Positions 1 to 9,048 of a stretch of 64,000 bases of DNA are shown in pieces. The notes beneath the pieces are model-generated. The model was not told the origin of the DNA. It saw nothing but the letters and a program-made list of their open reading frames with translations, and ran no database searches. Both the position numbers and the translations under genes were made by a program. The DNA is taken from contig NZ_CP062005.1 in the NCBI RefSeq assembly GCF_014840935.1, positions 744,001-808,000 on the forward strand, written 5' to 3'. Origin of the DNA: Halomonas sp. YLGW01. Lineage in GTDB: Bacteria > Pseudomonadota > Gammaproteobacteria > Pseudomonadales > Halomonadaceae. Each line of letters opens with the position of its first letter. Position 1 is the first letter of the stretch.

Positions 1-134
1 TCAGCCGTGTAAGAAACCCGCAACACTATCCAGCACTAGGTAACCCCCGGGCGGGTCGTAGATGGGGTAGCGTGTCATCAGCCGCGAGTGAATCGGCTCA
101 CGACAATCAATAACAATGGATGGAGACACGCCCC

Positions 135-1406
135 ATGCGCTCACTGCTGCGTTTCCCGCTCAGAAAGTCCCTGCTCGGCCTCGCCGTTGGCGGCGCCCTG
201 GCCTCGGCCCCGGTGCAGGCTGGTGAAGTCGAGGTGCTGCACTGGTGGACCTCCGGCGGCGAGGCCCGCGCCGCCAATGTATTGAAGGACCTGATGGAGG
301 CCGAAGGCCACGCCTGGAAGGACTTCGCCGTGGCCGGTGGGGGCGGCGAGACCGCCATGACGGTGCTCAAGTCCCGCGCCATGTCCGGCAATCCGCCCTC
401 GGCAGCCCAGATCAAGGGCCCGGAGATCCAGGAGTGGGGCGAACTTGGCCTGCTCGGCAACCTCGACGACGTGGCCAAGGCCGAGGACTGGGAGGGCCTG
501 CTGCCCGAGGTGGTCGCCGACATCATGCGTCACGATGGTCAATACGTGGCGGTGCCGGTCAACGTGCACCGGGTCAACTGGCTGTGGGCCAATCCCGAGG
601 TGCTCAGTGAGGCCGGTGTCGAGGTGCCGACCAGCCTCGATGAGATGTTTGCGATCGCCGACGAGCTGCGCGCCGCGGGCGTCATTCCGCTGGCGCACGG
701 CGGTCAGCCCTGGCAGGACGCCACGGTGTTCGAGACCGTGGTGCTGGCCGAGGCCGGTACCGACTTCTATCGCCGCGCGCTGGTCGAGCTCGATCCCGAG
801 GCGCTCAACAGCGAGACCATGGTCGATGCCCTGACCACCTTCAAGCGCATGCGCACGCTGATGGACGACGGCATGTCGGGGCGCGACTGGAACATCGCCA
901 CCTCGATGGTGATCGGCGGCCAGGCCGCCATGCAGCTGATGGGCGACTGGGCCAAGGGCGAGTTCACCGCCGCCGGCCTGACGCCGGGCGAGGACTACGT
1001 CTGTGTGCCGGCCCCGGGCACCGAATCGGCCTTCACCTTCAACATCGACAGCCTGGCGATGTTCAAGGCAAGCGACGACGAGGCGCAGGTGGCGCAGGAT
1101 GACCTGGCCAGGCTGGTGTTGGAGCCGACCTTCCAGGAGGCCTTCAATCTGGCCAAGGGCTCGATTCCGGCGCGCGCCGATCTCGACATGAGCGACTTCG
1201 ACAGCTGCGCCCAGCGCTCCATGGCCGACTTCCAGGCGACCTCGGAGAGCGGTGGCCTGGTACCCAGCATGGCGCACGGCATGGCGGTGCGCGCCTCGGT
1301 GCAGGGCGCCATCTTCGATGTGGTCACCAACTTCTTCAACGACCCGAACATGAGTCCCGAGGCGGCCGCCGAGCGGCTGGCGAACGCCGGCAGCTCGCTG
1401 CTCTAG
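135..1406 (+). CDS. gtsA: Glucose-type ABC transporter substrate-binding protein GtsA
   Basis: Periplasmic sugar-binding lipid-independent receptor of a CUT1 ABC importer. The ATG at 135 is preferred over the in-frame ATG at 120 because GGAGA at 122-126 is well placed and the protein then opens with a normal signal peptide (basic n-region, [12 protein letters not shown] core, cleavage after VQA). The mature start [12 protein letters not shown], then [15 protein letters not shown] and [12 protein letters not shown], closely match Pseudomonas GtsA glucose receptors as I recall them. About 423 residues, normal for the family. It is the first gene of gtsABCD, so glucose (possibly mannose) import is inferred from family and gene order. 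Confidence 0.92.
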   Translation: MRSLLRFPLRKSLLGLAVGGALASAPVQAGEVEVLHWWTSGGEARAANVLKDLMEAEGHAWKDFAVAGGGGETAMTVLKSRAMSGNPPSAAQIKGPEIQEWGELGLLGNLDDVAKAEDWEGLLPEVVADIMRHDGQYVAVPVNVHRVNWLWANPEVLSEAGVEVPTSLDEMFAIADELRAAGVIPLAHGGQPWQDATVFETVVLAEAGTDFYRRALVELDPEALNSETMVDALTTFKRMRTLMDDGMSGRDWNIATSMVIGGQAAMQLMGDWAKGEFTAAGLTPGEDYVCVPAPGTESAFTFNIDSLAMFKASDDEAQVAQDDLARLVLEPTFQEAFNLAKGSIPARADLDMSDFDSCAQRSMADFQATSESGGLVPSMAHGMAVRASVQGAIFDVVTNFFNDPNMSPEAAAERLANAGSSLL

Positions 1407-1420
1407 GCCTGTCGCCGCAC

Positions 1421-1443
1421 GTCCCGGGCCAGGCGCCCGGGGC
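1421..1443 (+). other. Intercistronic stem-loop after gtsA
   Basis: GTCCCGGGC at 1421-1429 pairs with GCCCGGGGC at 1435-1443 across a 5-nt loop, with one G-U pair. It lies 15 nt after the gtsA stop with no T-tract, so it is more likely an mRNA-stabilising or partial-termination hairpin than a terminator. Such hairpins often raise the binding protein above its permeases; that role is inferred here. Confidence 0.55.
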
Positions 1444-1494
1444 GTGCTCCTCCCGTCTTTCGGTTGACGAGGCCATCGCCTCGAGGACGTACTC

Positions 1495-2424
1495 ATGTCG
1501 ACTTCTCTTTCCCCGGAGCGCGCCGCGCGCGTGCCCGTAAAGCGCTCTGCGCTGGCCTTCCTGACCGACTGGATTCCGCGCCTGGTGCTGGCGCCCTCGG
1601 TCGCCGTGTCGCTGTTCTTCGTCTACGGCTTCATGATCTGGACCTTCGTGCTGTCGCTGACCAACTCGCGCATGCTGCCAAGCTATGACTTCGTCGGCTT
1701 CGCGCAGTACGCGCAATTGATGGCCAACGATCGCTGGTGGGTCGCCGCCACCAACCTGGTGGTGTTCGGCGGCCTCTTCGTCGGTATCTGCCTGGTGTTG
1801 GGCGCACTGCTGGCGATCCTGCTCGACCAGCGCATTCGTCAGGAAGGCAGCCTGCGCACGGTCTACCTCTACCCCATGGCGCTATCATTCATCGTCACCG
1901 GCGTGGTCTGGAAGTGGCTGCTCAACCCGAGCCTCGGCCTGCAGGCCATGGTGCGTGGCTGGGGCTTCGAGGACTTCACCTTCGACTGGCTGGTGGACCC
2001 GGACATGGCGGTCTACACCCTGGTGATCGCCGCCGTCTGGCAGGCCTCGGGCTTCGTCATGGCGCTGTTCCTGGCCGGGCTGCGCGGCATCGACGACAGC
2101 ATCATCAAGGCCGCCCAGCTCGACGGCGCCAGCCTGCCGCGCATCTATGCCCGGGTGGTGATGCCCTGCCTGCGCCCGGTGGTGTTCAGTGCGGTGATGA
2201 TCCTCTCGCACATCGCCATCAAGAGTTTCGACCTGGTGGTGGCGCTGACCGGCGGCGGCCCCGGCTATGCCTCGGACCTGCCCGCCACCTTCATGTACAC
2301 CCATGCCTTCACCCGTGCCCAGATCGGGCTCGGCTCGGCCAGCGCCATGCTGATGCTGGGCGGGGTGCTGGCGATCCTGATTCCCTACCTGTATTCCGAA
2401 CTGCGGAGCCGCCGTCATGGATAA
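1495..2424 (+). CDS. gtsB: Glucose ABC transporter permease GtsB
   Basis: Inner-membrane permease subunit of the sugar importer, 309 residues, MalF/UgpA type. Six hydrophobic segments are visible, the first at about residues 36-60. The EAA-loop region reads AAQLDGASLPRIYARVVMPCLRP (about residues 202-224), which contacts the ATPase. The ATG at 1495 has GAGGA about 10 nt upstream. It follows gtsA by 88 nt and overlaps gtsC by 8 nt, so translation of the two permeases is probably coupled. Confidence 0.92.
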   Translation: MSTSLSPERAARVPVKRSALAFLTDWIPRLVLAPSVAVSLFFVYGFMIWTFVLSLTNSRMLPSYDFVGFAQYAQLMANDRWWVAATNLVVFGGLFVGICLVLGALLAILLDQRIRQEGSLRTVYLYPMALSFIVTGVVWKWLLNPSLGLQAMVRGWGFEDFTFDWLVDPDMAVYTLVIAAVWQASGFVMALFLAGLRGIDDSIIKAAQLDGASLPRIYARVVMPCLRPVVFSAVMILSHIAIKSFDLVVALTGGGPGYASDLPATFMYTHAFTRAQIGLGSASAMLMLGGVLAILIPYLYSELRSRRHG

Positions 2425-3295
2425 CGTGATTCGCAGGCGCACCCCGGGCGCGCGGCTGGCCCGGGCGGCGCTCTACGCCGTGCTGATCGTCGCGGCGCTG
2501 TTCTACCTGCTGCCGCTTTTGATCATGCTGCTGACCTCGATCAAGCCGCTCGACGAGATCGGCGCCGGCACCCTGCTGGCCCTGCCCGAGAACCCGACCC
2601 TTGAGCCCTGGATCAATGCCTGGGGCGAGGCCTGCACCGGCATGCGTTGCGAGGGGGTGGGGGGCTACTTCTGGAACTCCTTCGCCATCGTCATCCCGGC
2701 GGTGGCCATCTCCACCGTGGTCGGCGCGCTGAACGGCTATGCGCTCACCAAGTGGCGCTTTCGCGGCTCGGAGCTCCTCTTCGCGCTGATGCTGTTCGGC
2801 TGCTTCATTCCCTTCCAGGTGGTGCTGCTGCCGATGGCACAGACGCTGGGTTGGCTGGGGCTGTCGAGCTCCCGGGCGGGCCTGGTGCTGGTGCATGTGG
2901 TGTTCGGCATCGCCTTCACCACGCTGTTCTTCCGCAACTTCTACGTGGCGGTGCCCAGCGAGCTGGTGTCGGCGGCCAAGCTCGACGGCGCCGGCTTCTT
3001 CCGGATCTTCTGGCGGATCCTCTTGCCGGTCTCGGCGCCGATCATCGTGGTCTCGGTGATCTGGCAGTTCACCCAGATCTGGAACGACTTCCTGTTCGGC
3101 GTGGCCTTCTCGGCCCACGACACCCAGCCGGTCACGGTGGCACTGAACAACCTGGTCAACACCTCCACCGGGGTGAAGGAATACAACGTCGACATGGCCG
3201 CGGCGATGATTGCCGCGCTGCCGACCCTGGTGGTCTATGTGCTGGCCGGCAAGTATTTCGTACGCGGGCTTACCGCGGGCTCGGTCAAGGGCTGA
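2417..3295 (+). CDS. gtsC: Glucose ABC transporter permease GtsC
   Basis: Second inner-membrane permease, 292 residues, MalG type. The N-terminal membrane segment is at about residues 17-38. The EAA loop reads AAKLDGAGFFRIFWRILLPVSAP (about residues 187-209) and the C-terminus is AGKYFVRGLTAGSVKG, the usual MalG-family ending. The start codon lies inside the 3' end of gtsB (8-nt overlap). It pairs with GtsB to form the channel. A structured 187-nt gap with a dyad repeat separates it from the ATPase gene. Confidence 0.92.
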   Translation: MDNVIRRRTPGARLARAALYAVLIVAALFYLLPLLIMLLTSIKPLDEIGAGTLLALPENPTLEPWINAWGEACTGMRCEGVGGYFWNSFAIVIPAVAISTVVGALNGYALTKWRFRGSELLFALMLFGCFIPFQVVLLPMAQTLGWLGLSSSRAGLVLVHVVFGIAFTTLFFRNFYVAVPSELVSAAKLDGAGFFRIFWRILLPVSAPIIVVSVIWQFTQIWNDFLFGVAFSAHDTQPVTVALNNLVNTSTGVKEYNVDMAAAMIAALPTLVVYVLAGKYFVRGLTAGSVKG

Positions 3296-3334
3296 TGGCC
3301 TACGAAAACTGGCTGCGCTCGGCCATACGGCGTT

Positions 3335-3410
3335 AGGCATTGGCTCGTGCGCGAGCACGGTCAAACGGCTCATTTACGACATGTAAACTCCGCGCATTTC
3401 GCCAATGCCT
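3335..3410. repeat. Composite inverted repeat between gtsC and gtsD
   Basis: The outer arms AGGCATTGGC (3335-3344) and GCCAATGCCT (3401-3410) are perfect complements. Inside them sit two smaller dyads: GCTCG-TGCG-CGAGC (3343-3356, sharing two bases with the left arm) and TTTAC-GACAT-GTAAA (3373-3387). The flanks (about 3309-3330 and 3415-3440) are also partly complementary. There is no T-tract. The layout suggests a dispersed intergenic repeat of the REP/MITE kind; I recall similar modules in Pseudomonas and Halomonas spacers, but only one copy occurs in this window. Confidence 0.5.
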
Positions 3411-3482
3411 TGCCTTGTCTGGCCTTCGCTCGCTGCCTTTTCGTCTGACCATTAACTGTCGAACAATAATGAGGTAACCATC

Positions 3483-4604
3483 ATGTCAGCTTTGGAAATT
3501 CGTGAGGTCCGCAAGGACTTCGGCAGTACCCGGGTGCTCAAGGACGTCAGCCTGGCCATCGACTCCGGCGAGTTCCTGATCCTGGTCGGGCCCTCGGGCT
3601 GCGGCAAGTCGACCCTGATGAACGCCATCGCCGGCCTCGAGCCGGTCACCGATGGCCAGATCCTGATCGGCGGCGACGACATCACCTGGCGCACCCCGGC
3701 GGAGCGCGACATCGCCATGGTCTTCCAGTCCTATGCGCTTTACCCGAGCATGACGGTGCGCCAGAACATCGCCTTCGGCCTGGAGATGCGCAAGGTGCCC
3801 AAGGCCGAGCGCGAGGAGGCCGTGGAGCGGGTCGCGGACCTTCTGCAGATCACCCACCTGCTCGAGCGCAAGCCGGCTCAGCTGTCCGGCGGTCAGCGCC
3901 AGCGGGTGGCGATGGGCCGGGCGCTGGCCCGGGAGCCGCAGATCTACCTGTTCGACGAGCCGCTCTCCAACCTCGATGCCAAGCTGCGGGTCGAGATGCG
4001 TACCGAGATCAAGAAGCTGCATCAGCGCCTGGGCACCACCATCGTCTACGTCACCCACGATCAGATCGAGGCCATGACGCTGGCCGACAGCATCGCGGTG
4101 ATGCGCGACGGTCACATCCTGCAGCTCGGCTCGCCGGACGAGGTCTACAACGATCCCGTCGACATGTTCGTTGCGGGCTTCATGGGCTCGCCGTCGATGA
4201 ACTTCATCGCCGCGACCCTCGAGGGTCAGGTCGGCGACTACCGGCTGCGCATCGCTACCCCCGAGGAGGACGACCTGGTGCTGCCCTGGCCGGCCGACCG
4301 GATCACCGACGCGCTGGCCGACCGGATCAATCAGCCGGTGGTGCTGGGGCTGCGCCCGGAGCACTTCAGCGAGCAGGACGCACGCCTCGAGGGCCAGCAG
4401 GAGGGCACGCTGCTCGAGGCGCGGGTGACGGTCGCCGAGCCCACCGGCGCGGATATTCTGTTGCGCCTGCCGCTGGGCCAGGGCGAGGTGACGGCGCGAG
4501 TCGGACCCAAGTGCCCGGTGGCGGCCGGCGAGCGTCTGGCACTGCGGGTCGACATGAGTCGCGCGGTGCTCTTCGACCCGGAGAGTGAAGGCCGGCTGGC
4601 CTGA
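3483..4604 (+). CDS. gtsD: Sugar ABC transporter ATPase (MalK/UgpC family)
   Basis: Cytoplasmic ATPase that powers the GtsBC permease, 373 residues. Walker A is GPSGCGKST (residues 36-44), the Q-loop is VFQSYALYPSMTV, the signature is LSGGQRQRV, Walker B is IYLFDEP, and the H-loop is VTHDQ. The C-terminal third carries the TOBE regulatory domain typical of MalK-type subunits. ATG at 3483 follows a GAGGT site. It is the last gene of the gts operon and a strong hairpin terminator follows. The 187-nt spacer before it could hold its own promoter. Confidence 0.93.
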   Translation: MSALEIREVRKDFGSTRVLKDVSLAIDSGEFLILVGPSGCGKSTLMNAIAGLEPVTDGQILIGGDDITWRTPAERDIAMVFQSYALYPSMTVRQNIAFGLEMRKVPKAEREEAVERVADLLQITHLLERKPAQLSGGQRQRVAMGRALAREPQIYLFDEPLSNLDAKLRVEMRTEIKKLHQRLGTTIVYVTHDQIEAMTLADSIAVMRDGHILQLGSPDEVYNDPVDMFVAGFMGSPSMNFIAATLEGQVGDYRLRIATPEEDDLVLPWPADRITDALADRINQPVVLGLRPEHFSEQDARLEGQQEGTLLEARVTVAEPTGADILLRLPLGQGEVTARVGPKCPVAAGERLALRVDMSRAVLFDPESEGRLA

Positions 4605-4645
4605 GCACACGGCTCCACCTGATCCCCGAGCGACTTCAGACGACA

Positions 4646-4671
4646 CGGCCCCCGCCTCATGGCGGGGGCCG
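4646..4671 (+). terminator. Terminator of the gts operon
   Basis: CGGCCCCCGCC (4646-4656) and GGCGGGGGCCG (4661-4671) form a perfect 11-bp stem with a TCAT loop, 41 nt after gtsD. The downstream T-tract is weak. It also lies between convergent genes, so it may serve the minus-strand usp gene. Confidence 0.75.
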
Positions 4672-4721
4672 TTGCGCATTAGGCGGGATGAATCGCCGGT
4701 CTCGTCAGAACGTCGTCAGGA

Positions 4722-5162
4722 CTAGTGGACGGTGATGACGGTGCACTCGGCGGCGTGGCTGACCTTGTGGGAGACGCCGCCGATCACCAGGCTCGAGAAG
4801 TCACCGAGCCCCCGGCTGCCCATCACAATGGCCCCGACGCCGAGCCGCTTGGCCTGCTCGAGGATGGTGCGACTGGGCTCGCCCTGGGCCAGGGTGGTGT
4901 CGACGCGCCTGGCTCCCAGCGCCGTGGCCTCCCGGGCGGCGCGATCGATCAGCTCGCGACCGTTCTTCTCGAGCACGTCCTTAGGCGCTTCCAGCGGCAC
5001 CGCGCCGATTCCCCAGATCAGCGTGGTCTCGTGGGCCAGTACCTCGGGGATATGCAGGATATGCAGGGTAGCATCGCTGTCCTTGATCAGCCGACAGGCC
5101 ACTTCGAGGGCCTTGCGGGCGTGTTCGGAGCCGTCGACGGGCACCATGATCGACTTGAACAT
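4722..5162 (-). CDS. Universal stress protein, UspA family
   Basis: Cytoplasmic single-domain Usp of 146 residues. It starts FKSIMVPVDGSEHARKAL, with the family's early aspartate that contacts ATP. The C-terminal nucleotide loop reads GSRGLGDFSSLVIGGVSHKV. That is the G-2x-G-9x-G pattern of ATP-binding members, but the residue after the last glycine is Gly rather than Ser/Thr. It stands alone between the gts terminator and ycjF. Its ribosome site is unusually perfect, suggesting high expression. The specific stress role cannot be read from sequence. Confidence 0.9.
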   Translation of the reverse strand: MFKSIMVPVDGSEHARKALEVACRLIKDSDATLHILHIPEVLAHETTLIWGIGAVPLEAPKDVLEKNGRELIDRAAREATALGARRVDTTLAQGEPSRTILEQAKRLGVGAIVMGSRGLGDFSSLVIGGVSHKVSHAAECTVITVH

Positions 5163-5165
5163 GGC

Positions 5166-5176
5166 ATCACCTCCTT
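5166..5176 (-). promoter_or_regulatory. Perfect Shine-Dalgarno of the usp gene
   Basis: On the minus strand the bases read AAGGAGGTGAT, the full complement of the 16S rRNA 3' end, just upstream of the usp ATG. It fixes this start and predicts strong translation. Confidence 0.8.
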
Positions 5177-5250
5177 GATGGATATCCCTTCATCCTAGCC
5201 AAGGCGTGATTCGTCGACTTGATCCCGGTCAAGGCCCTCGGTCTTGGCCT

Positions 5251-6321
5251 TCAGGCGCCGTCGCTGGGCTTCCCCGCCTTTCCTGTCTTTCCCGCCTTCT
5301 CGGCGACGGTATCGAGCCGCGAGAGGCGCTGCCAGAGCTCGCGGCGCAGCTCGACGAGCCGCGGCGCCTCGCCGGCCTCGAAGGGCAGCGGCCGGGCCAG
5401 TCCCAGCGCCTTGAGCCCGAGGCGCGCGCTCATCAGGCCGACGCCGAGCCCCTGGGCGGCGCGGGTCGAGAGCCGCCCGGCGAGATCCATCGACAGCCAT
5501 TCCATGCCGATGTCGCCGGCAAGCTCGCTGGTGCCGGCGAAGGCGACATTGTAGAGCACCTGACGAAACAGCTTTAGACGACTGGCGTAGCCGAGCTCCA
5601 GCCCGTAGAGCCGGGCGAGGCGATCGATCATGGCAAGGTTGCGCCAGGCCACCAGCGCCATGTCGAGAAGCCCCAAGGGGCTCGCCGCGACCAGCACGGC
5701 GGTGTCGCCTGACATCCGTGCGATCAGTCGTCGCGCCTCGCGGTCTCGCGGCGCGAGCAGGTGATGGGCGAGCAGCACGCGCTGCTCGGCGCCGCCGTGA
5801 TAATCGTCCCGGGCGGCGAGATAGCCCTGCCAGTGGGGGTGGTCGGCCTCGAGGCCAAGCCGCGCTTTGAGCGTCTCGGCGAGCCGGGCCGCTTGCCGGG
5901 GATCGGCCTCGCTGAGCTCCTCGAGACGCTCGCGCAGGGCGCCATGACGTCGCAACCGGGCAAGGCGCAGGAGCTCCCTGCCAAGCGCCCGGCCCGCGAG
6001 GCCGAGCCCCGCGAGCAGCAGGAGGCTCCAGGCGCCGGCCAGCCAGTCGCCGGCGAGGGCCGCGGTGAGGGTGGAGTGTGCGGCCTCCACGGCGCCCAGC
6101 ACCAAACCGGCGCCGATCAGGCTCATCAGCCCCCAGCGGCGTCGCCGAGGCCTGGCCAGGCTCGCGGCCAGGTCGGCCTCGGCCCCTGTCGCCTCTTCTT
6201 CCAGGGGGCGGCTTGCCTGTGTGTCGGGGAAGGCCATGGCAGGACGCGGATCGGTGGACCCAGGGGAAGACCCGGCGGCCGGCGTGGGGTCGAAGTGTTG
6301 GGCGGGGCGGGGATCGCTCAT
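5251..6321 (-). CDS. ycjF: YcjF family membrane protein (DUF697)
   Basis: Inner-membrane protein of 356 residues matching the YcjF/TIGR01620 family. A proline- and acid-rich N-terminus (about 1-60) is followed by two membrane segments near residues 66-83 and 92-110. A soluble region with ARDDYHGGAEQRVLLAHHLLAPRDREARRLI comes next, then the family's AASPLGLLDMALVAWRNLAMIDRLARLYGLELGY stretch spanning about 205-240. It overlaps ycjX by 4 nt (ATGA). In enterobacteria ycjXF belong to the phage-shock regulon, but no psp genes are nearby here. The molecular function is unknown. Confidence 0.9.
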   Translation of the reverse strand: MSDPRPAQHFDPTPAAGSSPGSTDPRPAMAFPDTQASRPLEEEATGAEADLAASLARPRRRRWGLMSLIGAGLVLGAVEAAHSTLTAALAGDWLAGAWSLLLLAGLGLAGRALGRELLRLARLRRHGALRERLEELSEADPRQAARLAETLKARLGLEADHPHWQGYLAARDDYHGGAEQRVLLAHHLLAPRDREARRLIARMSGDTAVLVAASPLGLLDMALVAWRNLAMIDRLARLYGLELGYASRLKLFRQVLYNVAFAGTSELAGDIGMEWLSMDLAGRLSTRAAQGLGVGLMSARLGLKALGLARPLPFEAGEAPRLVELRRELWQRLSRLDTVAEKAGKTGKAGKPSDGA

Positions 6322-7709
6322 TGCAGCTTGTCTCCGAGCAGCCAGTCGAGGATGGCATCGAGGCGGATATGCGGCAGCGCCGCCTGGCCCCGCGGTGCGG
6401 GGCGAAAGGCACGGAAGTCGAAGCCCTGGCGGGCCCAGAAGTCGGCATCGGGCAGCCGGGGCGGTACCTCGCCGGGAAAGACCAGCACCGGCTCGTTGTT
6501 AAGGGTGGTGCCACGCAGCGCGGGCGTGGTGCGGCCCTGGTGCTCGACGCGGTGAGCGCTGGTGGTGCGGATCGACGCCAGCGAGAAGGCCTTGACCGGC
6601 ACGTCGGCGAAGCGCAGATCCTTGAGCGGTTCGGCTAACAGGGCTTCGAGCAGGCTCACCAGATGGGGATGCTGCTCGGGGGTGACGTGATCGGCCTTGG
6701 TGGCGGCGATGGCCAGTCGGTCGATGCGCGGCGTGAACAGCCGCGACAAGAGGCTGCGGCGGCCATAGGCGAAGCTCTGCATCAGGGTGCCGAGTGCCCG
6801 GGACAGGTCGGCGAAGCGATCCGGCCCGGCATTCAGGGCGCCGAGCACGTCGACCAGCACGATCTGGCGATCGAAGCGCCGGAAGTGCTCCTGATAGAAG
6901 GGCCTGACGACGTGGCGCTGGTAGTGGGCGAAACGCCGGGCCAGGGTCTGATAGACGCTGTCCGCCGGCAGGGCCTTGAGCCGGTCGCGGTCGTCCTCGC
7001 CAAGCCCGGGCAGCGGGAAGAACTGCAGCACCGGGGCGCCGTCGAGCTCTCCCGGGAGCAGGAAGCGTCCGGGCTGCAGGTCGGCAAAGCCCGCTTCCCG
7101 GGCGGCGCGCAGGCCGGATGCATAGGTCTCGGCGATCTCGGCGAGGCGCGCCTCGTCGGCGGTGGCCGCCGGGTCGAGAGTGGCGAGCTTCGCCCGCCAG
7201 TCGGCGAACAGGGCGGCATATTCCCCATTGTCGGGCTGGGGGCGGGAGGCGCTCCAGCTCAGGTAGTCGTGATCCATGAGCGGCAGGTCGAGCAGCCATT
7301 CGCCGGGGTAGTCGATCAGATCCAGGGTCAGGGTCGCGGCGTCCCGGGCCAGGAGCCCGCGGCGCTTGGGGCGATAGCGGATCGCCAGGCGCAGCTCGCT
7401 GATGCCGCGGGTCGGCTCGGGCCAGCGCGGCGGCTCGGCGTCCAGCGCCGCCATGGCCGGGTCATAGGGGAAGCGCGGCACCCCAAGGTCCTGCTGGGCG
7501 ACCCGCTGGGCTCCGAGCAGGCGGCCCTCCCGGGCGGCGGGCAGCAGGTCGAGGCGCGCCTCGAGCCCCGCGTGGCGCAGCTGATGGACCAGCGAGGTCA
7601 GAAAGGCCGTCTTGCCGGCGCGGGATAGGCCGGTGACCGCCAGGCGCAGCTGGCGGTCGCGGCCGCGCTCGAGGAGATCATGAAGTTCGCGAGCCAGGGG
7701 CTGGCGCAT
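6318..7709 (-). CDS. ycjX: YcjX family P-loop GTPase (DUF463)
   Basis: Predicted cytoplasmic or membrane-associated nucleotidase of 463 residues, the usual family length. Walker A GLSRAGKT occupies residues 27-34 and the family motif LDLIDYPGEWLLDLPLM follows at about 127-143, acting as the G3/switch II region. A later IAATKADHVTP stretch resembles a G4 TKAD motif. It sits 27 nt after an MFS transporter gene and overlaps ycjF by 4 nt, so the three probably share a transcript. YcjX proteins are tied to envelope stress in E. coli; a role here is inferred from family only. Confidence 0.9.
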   Translation of the reverse strand: MRQPLARELHDLLERGRDRQLRLAVTGLSRAGKTAFLTSLVHQLRHAGLEARLDLLPAAREGRLLGAQRVAQQDLGVPRFPYDPAMAALDAEPPRWPEPTRGISELRLAIRYRPKRRGLLARDAATLTLDLIDYPGEWLLDLPLMDHDYLSWSASRPQPDNGEYAALFADWRAKLATLDPAATADEARLAEIAETYASGLRAAREAGFADLQPGRFLLPGELDGAPVLQFFPLPGLGEDDRDRLKALPADSVYQTLARRFAHYQRHVVRPFYQEHFRRFDRQIVLVDVLGALNAGPDRFADLSRALGTLMQSFAYGRRSLLSRLFTPRIDRLAIAATKADHVTPEQHPHLVSLLEALLAEPLKDLRFADVPVKAFSLASIRTTSAHRVEHQGRTTPALRGTTLNNEPVLVFPGEVPPRLPDADFWARQGFDFRAFRPAPRGQAALPHIRLDAILDWLLGDKLQ

Positions 7710-7736
7710 GGGGCAGGCTTCCGTTCACCAGAGAGT

Positions 7737-8915
7737 TCAGCTTTCAATGTGCGGGTGTGGCGCGCGGCTGGCAAGTCGCTGCCAGGTAAGCGCCGCGACC
7801 GGCACCAGCGACAGTGGGATCAGCACGGCATTCAGGCCGGACCAGCCAAGGCTCGCGACCAGGGGGCCGGCGGCGAGGGCGGTGAGGGCCACGGTGGAGA
7901 AGACCAGGAACTCGTTGGCGGCTTGGGTGCGAGCCTTTTCGGCCGGTCGATAGCTTTCGGTGAGCAGCCCCGTGGCGGGCAGGAAGGTGAAGTTCCAGCC
8001 AAGGCCGAGCAGCACAAGGCCAGTGTAGAAGCCGCCCACGCTCGATGAGATCTGAGCCACCAGGCCGCTGGCCGCCAGCAGCAGGCACCCGAGCACGATC
8101 ATCCGGTGTGCGCCGAAGCGCTGGCTAAGATGGCCGGTGATGAAGGAGGGCAGGAACATCGCCAGCACGTGCCATTGAATGGTGCTGGCGACATGGCCGA
8201 AACCATGGCCGGCGCCGGCCATGGCCAGCGGGGTGGCGGTCATGGCGAGGTTCATGACGCCGTAGCCCACCAGCCCCGCCAGCGCGGCGGTGAGGAAGGA
8301 CGGTTGGCGCAGCACCTCGCCGAGCGGGCGCCCCGGGCCGGCCGTGTGGGTGGCCTCGGGCGGGGGTAGGCGGATCAGGCTAAGCACCAGCAGGGCCACG
8401 ATATAGAGGACACCGAGCCCAATGAAACTGGCCAGGAAGGGGGGCTCACCGATCTCGCGGCTGGTGCGGGCCAGCCAGGGGCCGGCGAAGGCCGCCAGCA
8501 CCCCGCCACCCATCACCAGGCCGATGGCGCGATCACGCAGCGCCGAGGGCGCGGCCTCGACGGCGGCGAAGCGGTAGAGCTGGCCGAAGCCGATGCCGAT
8601 GCCGATCAGCCAGGTGGCGAGCATGAACAGCCCGAACGCCTCGCCGCGCAGCGCCTGGCAGGCGACCGCGACACCGCAAAGCCCGACCAGGTTGCCGAGC
8701 AGGAAGCCCCGGCGGCGGCCGAGACGGGCCATGATCAGCGAGGCGGGCACGGTGGCGCACATCAGCCCCAGCCATTGGGTGGCCACCGGGGCGGTGGACC
8801 AGGTAGGGCTCGGCGCCAGACTCGCCCCGATCAGGGGCGAGACGGCGATCAAGAGGATATTGCCGCTGATCAGCAAGGCCTGGCACAGCGAGAGCAGGGT
8901 GACACTGAGGGGCAT
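7737..8915 (-). CDS. Major facilitator superfamily transporter
   Basis: Integral membrane transporter of about 392 residues with 12 hydrophobic segments. After segment 2 comes the loop ARLGRRRGFLLG, an MFS motif A variant. ATG at 8915 is chosen over the upstream TTG because AAGGAG at 8923-8928 is 7 nt before it. Residues 10-30 (CQALLISGNILLIAVSPLIG) form the first helix. The N-terminal half resembles sugar or drug-efflux MFS proteins, but no substrate can be assigned. It is the first gene of the likely MFS-ycjX-ycjF unit. Confidence 0.88.
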   Translation of the reverse strand: MPLSVTLLSLCQALLISGNILLIAVSPLIGASLAPSPTWSTAPVATQWLGLMCATVPASLIMARLGRRRGFLLGNLVGLCGVAVACQALRGEAFGLFMLATWLIGIGIGFGQLYRFAAVEAAPSALRDRAIGLVMGGGVLAAFAGPWLARTSREIGEPPFLASFIGLGVLYIVALLVLSLIRLPPPEATHTAGPGRPLGEVLRQPSFLTAALAGLVGYGVMNLAMTATPLAMAGAGHGFGHVASTIQWHVLAMFLPSFITGHLSQRFGAHRMIVLGCLLLAASGLVAQISSSVGGFYTGLVLLGLGWNFTFLPATGLLTESYRPAEKARTQAANEFLVFSTVALTALAAGPLVASLGWSGLNAVLIPLSLVPVAALTWQRLASRAPHPHIES

Positions 8916-8999
8916 GATCACACTCCTTGGCAAGGCGCCTCAGTGTGCCCCGCAGGCCTCGACGCGGCAACGACCGAAGGGGCGTGGCCAGAAACGACG

Positions 9000-9023
9000 A
9001 TGCCCTGCGCGAGGGCAGGGCAT
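9000..9023 (-). terminator. Hairpin terminator of the symporter gene
   Basis: ATGCCCTGC (9000-9008) pairs with GCAGGGCAT (9015-9023) around a 6-nt loop, 25 nt past the symporter stop. On the minus strand it is followed by CGTCGTTTC, a weak T-rich tail. Confidence 0.55.
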
Positions 9024-9048
9024 CGAGAGACGAGCGGGCTGTTCGTGG

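Noticed and set aside
1-134. Sigma-54 or HexR promoter sites before gtsA
   Set aside because: No GG-N10-GC element and no TTGTAAT-type dyad could be found in the 134 nt available.
3335-3410. A Rho-independent terminator between gtsC and gtsD
   Set aside because: The dyads are well paired but no T-tract follows on either strand, and the ATPase gene continues the same transport system.
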